From Bacteroidetes bacterium HGW-Bacteroidetes-17 (GTDB taxonomy: Bacteria; Bacteroidota; Bacteroidia; Bacteroidales; GCA-2711565), in contig PHDM01000004.1 in assembly GCA_002840985.1 (NCBI GenBank), positions 1 through 51,196 on the forward strand: a stretch of 51,196 bases of DNA. Reading direction: 5' to 3'. How positions within the stretch are numbered: the stretch's first letter is position 1; every line of letters starts with the position of its first letter. The notes beneath the pieces are model-generated. The model was not told where the DNA came from. It saw only the letters and a program-made list of their open reading frames with translations, and made no database searches. This document shows positions 44,446 through 51,196 of the stretch, in pieces. The position numbers and the translations under genes were made by a program.

Positions 44446-45462
44446 ATGAAAATACTGGTAACCGGAGGAACGGGCTATATCGGATCGCATACCTGTGTTG
44501 AACTTCAACAAAAAGGATACGAAGTGATCATTGTCGACAATCTTTCCAATTCAAATATCAAGGTACTTGATGCCATTGAAAAAATTAGTGGAATTAAGCC
44601 AGCGTTCGAAAATTTTGATTTAGCGGATACTCAAAAAACAGCCGACTTTTTTAAACGAAATTCCGATATTGATGGCATTATCCATTTTGCGGCTTTTAAA
44701 GCAGTTGGCGAATCCGTCAATTTACCGCTAAAATATTATTATAACAATCTTTTTTCGTTGGTGAACATTCTACAATCGATGAAAGATAATGGGATTGACA
44801 ATCTGGTCTTTTCTTCAAGTTGCACAGTTTACGGACAACCCGAAAAACTTCCTGTAAGTGAAAATGCACCGATCCAGAAAGCAGAATCACCTTATGGAAA
44901 CACCAAACAAATTTCCGAAGAAATTATTTTTGACACCATTAAATCATCCAATATAAAAGGCATCGCTTTGCGGTACTTCAATCCAATTGGGGCTCACGAA
45001 AGTGCCATCATTGGCGAACTTCCTTTAGGAGTTCCCAATTGCTTGATGCCTTTTATCACTCAAACAGCCATCGGTATTCGTCAACAATTGAGCGTGTTTG
45101 GCGACGATTATAATACCCCTGACGGAACAGCTATTCGCGACTACATTCACATTGTTGACTTGGCAAAAGCGCATGTGATTGCCGTTGAGCGAATGGTTAA
45201 TCAGAAAATGAAAAAAACATTTGAGTACTTTAATTTAGGAACCGGAAATGGTTATTCGGTGTTGGAGGTAATCAAATCTTTCGAAAAAGTATCAGGACAG
45301 AAACTCAATTATCAAATTGTTGGCCGCAGGGCCGGGGATGTTGAGCAAGTTTGGGCCGACACCAATTTTGCAAATGATGAATTGGGCTGGAAAGCTCAAA
45401 AATCCTTAGATGAAATGACCCTTTCTGCATGGAACTGGGAGAAAAAACTAAATGAAAACTAA
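44446..45462 (+). CDS. galE: UDP-glucose 4-epimerase
   Basis: A 338-residue short-chain dehydrogenase/reductase that interconverts UDP-glucose and UDP-galactose (possibly also the N-acetyl forms). The NAD site is VTGGTGYIGSHTCVEL, the catalytic residues are in FSSSCTVYG and SPYGNTKQISEE (Tyr-x3-Lys), and LRYFNPIGAH and DYIHIVDLAKAH are family markers. It lies 34 bases after wbpD and 2 bases before rfbB. Confidence 0.94.
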   Translation: MKILVTGGTGYIGSHTCVELQQKGYEVIIVDNLSNSNIKVLDAIEKISGIKPAFENFDLADTQKTADFFKRNSDIDGIIHFAAFKAVGESVNLPLKYYYNNLFSLVNILQSMKDNGIDNLVFSSSCTVYGQPEKLPVSENAPIQKAESPYGNTKQISEEIIFDTIKSSNIKGIALRYFNPIGAHESAIIGELPLGVPNCLMPFITQTAIGIRQQLSVFGDDYNTPDGTAIRDYIHIVDLAKAHVIAVERMVNQKMKKTFEYFNLGTGNGYSVLEVIKSFEKVSGQKLNYQIVGRRAGDVEQVWADTNFANDELGWKAQKSLDEMTLSAWNWEKKLNEN

Positions 45463-45464
45463 AC

Positions 45465-46523
45465 ATGAAGACCATATTAATTACCGGAGGAGCAGGTTTT
45501 ATTGGATCGCATTTGGTGCGATTATTCGTAAATAAATATCCTGAATATAAAATCGTTAATCTTGACAAACTTACCTATGCAGGAAATTTGGCAAATTTAA
45601 CCGATATCGAAAAAGCTCCGAATTATGAATTCGTTAAAGGCGATATCGTTGACGGCGATTTTATCCAAAAACTATTCGAGGAAAGAAAATTTGACGGGGT
45701 AATCCACCTCGCGGCCGAATCGCATGTTGATCGATCCATTTCAAACCCAATGGAATTTATCTTTACCAATATTGTTGGTACGGTAAATTTGCTAAATGCT
45801 GTAAAACATAGCTGGAAAGATCGGATGGAAGGGAAATTATTTTATCACATTTCTACCGATGAGGTTTATGGTTCACTGGGTGAAACAGGGCTTTTCACAG
45901 AAACTACCGCTTATGATCCACATAGTCCATACTCGGCATCCAAGGCAAGTTCCGATCATTTGGTAAGAGCCTATAATGATACTTTTGGACTTCCAACGGT
46001 AATTTCAAATTGTTCGAATAATTATGGTGGTTTTCAGTTTCCTGAAAAATTGATTCCACTATTCATCCATAACATTAAAAACAATATACCTTTGCCTGTT
46101 TACGGAAAAGGTGAAAATATCCGAGATTGGCTGTATGTTGAAGATCATGCACGTGCCATCGATTTAATTTTTCATAAAGGGATAAACGGAGAGACTTATA
46201 ATATTGGGGGAAATAATGAGTGGACCAATATTGATTTGATCAAATTGATGTGTAAAAAAATGGATCAAAAATTGGGTCGTCAAAAAGGCACTTCTGAAAA
46301 ACTGATTACCTATGTAAAAGACCGCGCCGGTCACGATTTACGTTATGCCATTGATTCTTCCAAACTACAAAAAGAATTGGGTTGGAAGCCCAGTTTGCAA
46401 TTTGAAGAAGGCATTGAGAAAACCATCGACTGGTATCTTGAAAATGAAAACTGGTTGAACAATGTTACTTCAGGATCATATTTAAAATATTACGAAGAAC
46501 AATATTCGGAGAATAGATTCTAA
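45465..46523 (+). CDS. rfbB: dTDP-glucose 4,6-dehydratase
   Basis: A 352-residue extended short-chain dehydrogenase that makes dTDP-4-keto-6-deoxyglucose. The NAD site is ITGGAGFIGSHLVRLF, followed by HLAAESHVDRSI, the catalytic STDEVYGSLGETG and SPYSASKASSDHLVRAY, and NNYGGFQFPEKLIPL. All of these are RmlB signatures. It is two bases after galE. The partner genes rfbA, rfbC and rfbD are absent from the window, so the final sugar cannot be told. Confidence 0.95.
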   Translation: MKTILITGGAGFIGSHLVRLFVNKYPEYKIVNLDKLTYAGNLANLTDIEKAPNYEFVKGDIVDGDFIQKLFEERKFDGVIHLAAESHVDRSISNPMEFIFTNIVGTVNLLNAVKHSWKDRMEGKLFYHISTDEVYGSLGETGLFTETTAYDPHSPYSASKASSDHLVRAYNDTFGLPTVISNCSNNYGGFQFPEKLIPLFIHNIKNNIPLPVYGKGENIRDWLYVEDHARAIDLIFHKGINGETYNIGGNNEWTNIDLIKLMCKKMDQKLGRQKGTSEKLITYVKDRAGHDLRYAIDSSKLQKELGWKPSLQFEEGIEKTIDWYLENENWLNNVTSGSYLKYYEEQYSENRF

Positions 46524-46567
46524 TTTTATCAAAATCCGGGATCAACTTTTTTTGAAAAACATTTAAG

Positions 46568-47992
46568 ATGGCTTTAAAAAGATTACATCTCTCAAAAAAG
46601 ATGAGAATCGGACTAATCAATCCCAACCAAAACTTAAAAGATGCTGCCATTCATCTTGGGTTAGGTTATTTGGCTTCTTATGCCCGGCAACATCATTTGG
46701 ATTTAGAGTTCAAATTGTTGGATACCCGAATCGCCCACAGAAAAGATTTCGAGAATTTTTTTAGTCAGGCATACGATCTTTTTGCTTTCACGGCCTCATG
46801 TCAGGTTTTTGACGAAGCTATTGAAATGGCTGAAAAGCTAAAACAATCTTATCCCGAAACTCCCATTTGTATCGGAGGTAGCCATGCTTCAACAGAGAAA
46901 GAAAGATGCCTGGCCGGTTATCCTTTTGATTTTGCGATTTATGGCGAAGGGGAACAAACCTTTTCAGAGCTTATCGCTTATTTTAAAGGAGAGAAAGAAC
47001 TTGAAAGCATCCATGGGTTAATCTATAAAGATGAATCGGGAAAAATTTACATCAATACACCTCGCTCGTTAATCCTAAATATTGATGAAATTCCATTTCC
47101 CGCATATGATTTGTTTGAGATGAAAAAATATCCGCAGCACCGGTTGACAACAAGCCGGGGTTGTCCCTATAATTGCGTGTTCTGTAATTCTTCTTCATTA
47201 TGGACTCATAAATGGCGCAAGCGTTCACCCGAAAATATTTTTGCTGAAATAAGGTTTTTAATCAAGCATTTTGGGCGAAAAACAGTTATTTTTAACGACG
47301 ATAGTTTTAATATTGACGCTAAAAGAGTAATCGAATTTTGCAATTTATTAATTGAGAAAAAACTTGGGATCATCTGGTCAACCTCCATTCGGGTCGATTT
47401 GGTTACGCAGGAAATTGCAGATTTTATGTTCAAATCGGGGTGTTACAATGTAAGTGTCGGGATTGAATCGGCCAATGACGAAGTGTTGAAACGGATGAAC
47501 AAGAATACCACCAGGGAAAAGATTTATGCCGGAATCCAAATGCTCCGCGAAGCAGGAATTGATGTAATGGGGCAATTTATGATTGGCAATCCGGGCGACA
47601 ATTTGGAAAGCGTAAAAGAATCGATAGAATTTGCCAGAACTTCTAATTTGACCGGCGTTGAATTTTATACAGCCTTGCCTTATCGCGATTCATTATTATG
47701 GGAATTCGTGGAAGAACATGGAAAACTGCTTACTGATGCAGAACCTTATCGATATCACAATTTTCGTCCACGAATTATTTTTGAAACTCCGGAATTTCCT
47801 TTTGACGATCGTTTAAAAGCCATTGAACTGGCCGGGAAAAATGGGTTTTATCATGCCCTCACGCACGACGAGAAAAATGTGTTGCTCGATGGCGGACGAA
47901 TCATGGCTCAATCTATTCAAAAGATCATGAAAGGCAAAAGTGGGAATAAACTTTATTTGGGATTGAGAAAGGTTTATAGAAATTTTAAATAA
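46568..47992 (+). CDS. B12-binding-domain radical SAM protein
   Basis: A 474-residue protein. Residues about 12-150 form a cobalamin-binding-like Rossmann domain (MRIGLINPNQNLKDAAIHLGLGYLASYAR, CIGGSHASTEKE, YGEGEQTFSELI) without a DxHxxG motif. Residues about 190-400 form the radical SAM barrel, with the iron-sulfur motif CPYNCVFC in TTSRGCPYNCVFCNSSSLW. The layout is that of the BchE-like group, which includes methyltransferases and cyclases. The start may instead be ATG 46601. As the last gene of a sugar operon it may modify a polysaccharide or lipid component, but this is position only. Confidence 0.85.
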   Translation: MALKRLHLSKKMRIGLINPNQNLKDAAIHLGLGYLASYARQHHLDLEFKLLDTRIAHRKDFENFFSQAYDLFAFTASCQVFDEAIEMAEKLKQSYPETPICIGGSHASTEKERCLAGYPFDFAIYGEGEQTFSELIAYFKGEKELESIHGLIYKDESGKIYINTPRSLILNIDEIPFPAYDLFEMKKYPQHRLTTSRGCPYNCVFCNSSSLWTHKWRKRSPENIFAEIRFLIKHFGRKTVIFNDDSFNIDAKRVIEFCNLLIEKKLGIIWSTSIRVDLVTQEIADFMFKSGCYNVSVGIESANDEVLKRMNKNTTREKIYAGIQMLREAGIDVMGQFMIGNPGDNLESVKESIEFARTSNLTGVEFYTALPYRDSLLWEFVEEHGKLLTDAEPYRYHNFRPRIIFETPEFPFDDRLKAIELAGKNGFYHALTHDEKNVLLDGGRIMAQSIQKIMKGKSGNKLYLGLRKVYRNFK

Positions 47993-48003
47993 TAAGCAAA
48001 AAA

Positions 48004-48032
48004 AAGGGTACTCGCGCACAGCGACACCCCTT
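48004..48032. terminator. Terminator between converging radical SAM and hsp20 genes
   Basis: Arms AAGGGT and ACCCCTT with an inner TCGC/GCGA pairing (48012-48015 with 48021-48024) form an imperfect stem. Read leftward it is followed by a T run, fitting hsp20; rightward it lacks a clear T tract. Confidence 0.55.
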
Positions 48033-48056
48033 GTTGTATTAACCTAAACCTTAAAA

Positions 48057-48476
48057 TTATGAAATCTGAATTGCTTTCTTCAATTTAGCTTCTTCAATTT
48101 TGGGAATGATGATATTCAAAATCCCGTTTTTATAATCTGCTTTAATTTTATCAGCTTCCACTGTTTTAGGCAAAGTAAAAACTCTGCTAAAACTGTGATA
48201 AGCAAATTCTTTTCTTGAAAAGTTTACATTTTCGGTTTTTTCTTCTTTTTCTGCTGAAATTGTTAACAGATTGTCTTCCAAATCAATTTTGATATCGTCC
48301 TTCTCTAATCCAGGTACAGCCAAACTCAATTCAAAGTTGTCTTCATTTTCAACAATATTGGTTGCTGGTTTTCGGCAGTAATTGGCATGATAATCATTGG
48401 CCAAAGCATCGTTAAACAATACATGATCAAAAAGATTTGTAAATCGTGGCTGCTGGTTAAATTTTATTAAGTTCAT
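48057..48476 (-). CDS. Hsp20/alpha-crystallin small heat-shock protein
   Basis: A 139-residue ATP-independent chaperone. The alpha-crystallin domain covers about residues 35-130: NIVENEDNFELSLAVPGLEKDDIKIDLEDNLLTISAEKE, FSRVFTLPKTVEADKIKADYKNGILNIIIPK, with the conserved A-x-x-x-N-G-I-L motif. A strong Shine-Dalgarno AGGAGG (complement of 48484-48489) lies seven bases before the start, unusual among its neighbours and suited to a burst of synthesis. I see no CIRCE-type inverted repeat upstream. Confidence 0.95.
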   Translation of the reverse strand: MNLIKFNQQPRFTNLFDHVLFNDALANDYHANYCRKPATNIVENEDNFELSLAVPGLEKDDIKIDLEDNLLTISAEKEEKTENVNFSRKEFAYHSFSRVFTLPKTVEADKIKADYKNGILNIIIPKIEEAKLKKAIQIS

Positions 48477-48483
48477 TGTTTTT

Positions 48484-48489
48484 CCTCCT
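48484..48489 (-). promoter_or_regulatory. Strong Shine-Dalgarno of hsp20
   Basis: On the minus strand AGGAGG is seven bases ahead of ATG. Most other genes in the window have no clear Shine-Dalgarno, so this fixes the start and suggests high translation. Confidence 0.75.
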
Positions 48490-48710
48490 ATATTTTGATG
48501 TATAATTTTTTATTTCTTTACCCTTTTTCAAATCCTGTACCATTACAAATATTTTGCAAATTGGCGCCATTATGTCATTTAAATTTTTGTACAACTGCCT
48601 TTGTGTCAGCTTCATTGAAAGCAATTGAGTTAATATTCTGTGAATATGTTTTTATAAATTCCACCTGCACTTTAGAATCAATGTTTACTTTTACATCTCG
48701 AAAAATTATC

Positions 48711-49784
48711 ATGACTGAGGAAGCACATAGCATATTAAAACATTTTCATTTCAAGAAAATAATTATTCCGGTAATTATTGGAATGGGTGTAGCAGCTTTT
48801 TTGATTTTTCAGGATTTTGATATGCAGGTTTTCAGAGATGCTCATTGGACCTGGATCACTACTTTTTGGATTTTTATTGCTTTACTATTAATGGCTGTAA
48901 GGCATCTTGCATATATGTACCGGATTCGTCTTTTAACTGATAAGCAGCTAAGCTGGAAACGAAGCTATCAGGTAATCATGCTTTGGGAATTTGCATCCTC
49001 GATCACGCCATCGGTAGTTGGCGGTTCGGCTGTGGCACTCTTTATCGTCAACAAAGAAGGAATTAACATGGGAAGAACAACTGCTGTTGTCCTGGTCACT
49101 TCCCTACTCGACGAACTTTTTTATATCCTTTTTGTCCCGATTATCATACTCGTTGTTGGCTACGATAAAATTTTTTTTGGGGATATCGGATTTTCTTTTT
49201 TAAATGCGGATTTGGGCATGTTCGGGGTTTTTATAGCCGGATACCTTTTTATCATCTTGCTTCAAGCCATCATCATTTATGGAATTTTTATAAACCCAAG
49301 AGGCTTAAAGTGGATATTAATTCGGTTAACCAAAATACCTTTCCTGAAAAAATGGAAAAACAAAGCTGTTGATACCGGTAATCAAATCATAGTAACCTCA
49401 AAAGAGCTTAAAGGAAAATCACTGCTATTTTGGATCAGGGCATTTATAGCAACCGTGTTTTCCTGGACAGCACGTTTTTGGGTAGTAAATGCGATGATTT
49501 TAGGATTTATTGCTGTTAACGACCACCTTTTAATATATGGGCGACAATTGGTAATGTGGGTGATCCTGCTTATCAGTCCAACTCCCGGAGGAAGCGGGGT
49601 TGCAGAATATATTTTCACCGATTTTCTGGGAGAATTTATTCAATTGGGACTCTCGCCAGCCTTAGCACTCTTATGGAGGTTGTTAAGTTATTATCCTTAT
49701 ATCATCCTTGGAGCCATTGTACTTCCTGGCTGGATACGTAGGGTTTACCAAATAAAAGATGCAGTAAAAGAAAATGAATTATAA
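48711..49784 (+). CDS. UPF0104 / lysylphosphatidylglycerol synthase-like membrane protein
   Basis: A 357-residue polytopic membrane protein with about eight hydrophobic segments. It resembles the integral-membrane flippase-like part of MprF/AglD (WEFASSITPSVVGGSAVALFIVNKEG near residue 85, LISPTPGGSGVAEYIFTDFLG near residue 290). The soluble aminoacyltransferase domain of true MprF is missing. The frame extends back to 48495, but the first 72 codons read as untranslated DNA rich in phenylalanine and cysteine; ATG 48711 (MTEEAHSILKHFHF) gives the expected N-terminus. The role, perhaps lipid or glycan-lipid flipping, is inferred. Confidence 0.85.
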   Translation: MTEEAHSILKHFHFKKIIIPVIIGMGVAAFLIFQDFDMQVFRDAHWTWITTFWIFIALLLMAVRHLAYMYRIRLLTDKQLSWKRSYQVIMLWEFASSITPSVVGGSAVALFIVNKEGINMGRTTAVVLVTSLLDELFYILFVPIIILVVGYDKIFFGDIGFSFLNADLGMFGVFIAGYLFIILLQAIIIYGIFINPRGLKWILIRLTKIPFLKKWKNKAVDTGNQIIVTSKELKGKSLLFWIRAFIATVFSWTARFWVVNAMILGFIAVNDHLLIYGRQLVMWVILLISPTPGGSGVAEYIFTDFLGEFIQLGLSPALALLWRLLSYYPYIILGAIVLPGWIRRVYQIKDAVKENEL

Positions 49785-49798
49785 TCGTATTAAGTTAA

Positions 49799-51196
49799 CT
49801 AGCCACAATAGAAATACTTATTCACCACTTCCATAATTTTTTCTTCATCTTTACCCAATTCGGTTCTTAAATTCTGGTCATTAAATGATTTCAGGTATTT
49901 AACCATCCAATCAATCGTGTTTTGGGTGAATACACCATCTTTTGTGTAAATATCTGCCTGCTTTTCTAACTGTAAAGCTGATTCATAACATGATGCTGGT
50001 AATTTAGCAAGCTGATCTAATTTGTCTTTATAATCTTCATTGAAAATGTTAACATCAACATAGGTGTTTTTAGCCACTTCAAGTGCATTTTCCATTTCTA
50101 AACCATGACGAACAGCCACTGCAAGCCCGGCCAACAGCAAATGAATATCTGCTGACCCATCCGGGCATCTGAACTCAACAGTTTGTTTATTGCTAAAGTC
50201 AAATTCTATATCCGGTTCTTGCGGATTGGCATGTTTGATCATGTTATTTTTTCCCGACCAACCTAAAGGAACTCTTACCAAAACAGATCGATTTCGGTCG
50301 CCCCAGCAGATATTAGTTGGAGCTTCCTGATGAGGCACTAATCTGAAATATGAAGTAGGATTTGTATTTCCGAATGCTGTCAATGAAGGGGCTAAAGTTA
50401 AATATCCTGCAATGGCTTTTTTGGCTACATCACTCAAACCTCCACCATTTTTTACCATGGCCGTTTTTCCATCTTTCACTAACTTTGTATGTATGTGCAA
50501 TCCGCTACCGGCTTTACCAGTTGTGATTTTGGGAGCAAAAGTAAGGTCAACACCATACTGATTGGCCATGCTTCTCAATATCCATTTTGCAATGATGAGT
50601 TGATCAGCTGCTTCTTCCAATTTGGCAGGCAGAAATTCTATTTCATTCTGTTCATATATTTTATTTCCTAGGGTAAAATTCCCAACTTCAGCATGTCCGT
50701 ATTTTATATAACCTCCACATTGGGCAATTGCTTTCATAGCATTTTCTCTAAACCCTCCCCATTTTGCAAATGGATATGATTCGTGATACCCTTTTTGGTC
50801 CTCAGCCTGAAAAAGATCTTCCTTATCACTGATCACGTAATATTCCAATTCGCCCATTACTTCGAATGAATAACCCGTTTTTTCAATTAATGTTTCATGT
50901 GCTTTGCGAAGAACATATTCGGGAGAACTTTCGAAAGGCACTCCATCCTTCGTATAATAAGAACATAAAATGTCAACTGTAGGAATTTCAGTAAATGGAT
51001 TCAAAAAAGCAGTACTATATCGCGGAATAACATACAAATCACTTGATCCGGCTCCCATAAACGAAAACAAACTACTCCCATCAACGCGTTCGCCAGCAGT
51101 AAGAATGGCATCAAGGTGTTGTCGGTCGTTAATAATAAAATTCAAGGTTTTAAGTCGCATATCCCATCCCACATACCTAAAATTCACCATCTCAAC
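49799..51196 (-). CDS. glnA: Glutamine synthetase, type I-like, 5' end cut by window
   Basis: At least 465 residues are present, and the frame stays open to the window edge: two codons, Val-Glu, precede the first Met, and related enzymes have about 35 more residues with EMVNFRY internal. It forms glutamine from glutamate and ammonia. The beta-grasp part has GERVDGSSLFSFMGAGSSD. Catalytic-site motifs are ELEYYV, GYIKYGHAEVGN, GSGLHIHTKL, and the arginine motif WGDRNRSVLVRVPLGW. EFRCPDGSADIHLLLAGLAVA follows. It is not the long GSIII. It converges on the UPF0104 gene with a 14-base gap. Confidence 0.9.
   Translation of the reverse strand, partial: VEMVNFRYVGWDMRLKTLNFIINDRQHLDAILTAGERVDGSSLFSFMGAGSSDLYVIPRYSTAFLNPFTEIPTVDILCSYYTKDGVPFESSPEYVLRKAHETLIEKTGYSFEVMGELEYYVISDKEDLFQAEDQKGYHESYPFAKWGGFRENAMKAIAQCGGYIKYGHAEVGNFTLGNKIYEQNEIEFLPAKLEEAADQLIIAKWILRSMANQYGVDLTFAPKITTGKAGSGLHIHTKLVKDGKTAMVKNGGGLSDVAKKAIAGYLTLAPSLTAFGNTNPTSYFRLVPHQEAPTNICWGDRNRSVLVRVPLGWSGKNNMIKHANPQEPDIEFDFSNKQTVEFRCPDGSADIHLLLAGLAVAVRHGLEMENALEVAKNTYVDVNIFNEDYKDKLDQLAKLPASCYESALQLEKQADIYTKDGVFTQNTIDWMVKYLKSFNDQNLRTELGKDEEKIMEVVNKYFYCG

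Noticed and set aside
48495-48710. 72-codon extension of the UPF0104 membrane protein
   Set aside because: The translation has Cys/Phe-rich, non-family character and begins within the hsp20 upstream region.
1-51196. tRNA, rRNA or known riboswitch genes
   Set aside because: I looked through the intergenic stretches for cloverleaf T-arm sequences, rRNA segments and B12 or purine riboswitch cores (notably before mutA and purF) and saw none, though reading by eye can miss them.

Overview
The window comes from an AT-rich Bacteroidota chromosome, most likely a free-living member of the Bacteroidales/Marinilabiliales type. This rests on the fused MurF-alanine racemase, the long PurF with a short propeptide, a two-subunit methylmalonyl-CoA mutase, a sigma-factor box of the TAnnTTTG type before several genes, mostly weak Shine-Dalgarno sequences, and Bacteroidota-style proteins such as an SbsA-Ig lipoprotein, a LytS/LytTR pair and a DUF4097 protein. 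I see no rRNA, tRNA, CRISPR array, phage or intact insertion sequence. All assignments come from reading motifs and lengths; no database was searched.

Layout. 1-7200: hairpin repeats, adenine deaminase, an ArsR regulator with a possible operator, an Ig-like lipoprotein, a polysaccharide deacetylase paired with phosphoglycerate mutase, and a PPP-type phosphatase. 7200-14200: a structured gene-free stretch, a small membrane protein, YceI, an M24 peptidase homologue, an AsmA-like protein with an unusual coiled-coil tail, and an AraC-GyrI regulator. 14400-19600: mutA and mutB separated by a four-helix-bundle (S23-like) cassette with inverted-repeat ends, then an exported thioredoxin-like protein. 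19700-22900: a lipoprotein/LytS/LytTR operon and a 500-base repeat-rich gap. 22900-32100: DPP-IV-like peptidase, a YfcC transporter with a cupin partner, a zinc ribbon protein, a DUF4097 protein, a MITE-like element, an M14 carboxypeptidase and a GNAT. 32200-42350: purF, then a minus-strand run of envelope and housekeeping genes (HIT, greA, murF-alr, pdxA, pepA, waaA). 42700-48000: a plus-strand sugar-nucleotide operon (wbpE, wbpD, galE, rfbB, then a B12-binding radical SAM protein). 48000-51196: Hsp20, a UPF0104 flippase-like membrane protein, and a glutamine synthetase cut by the window edge.

The genes mainly serve central metabolism (purines, propionate/succinate, glutamine), protein and peptide breakdown (four exported or cytosolic peptidases) and envelope building (peptidoglycan, Kdo, amino-sugar polysaccharide). 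The most unusual content lies between genes: several dispersed repeat families, a 22-base tandem array, a 135-base element with 17-base terminal inverted repeats, and a 0.4-kb four-helix-bundle cassette inside the mut operon, with what looks like a gene-less relative of its ends 2.6 kb away. No clear new multi-gene defence or biosynthetic system is visible; the cassette and its relative are the best candidates for something under-described.
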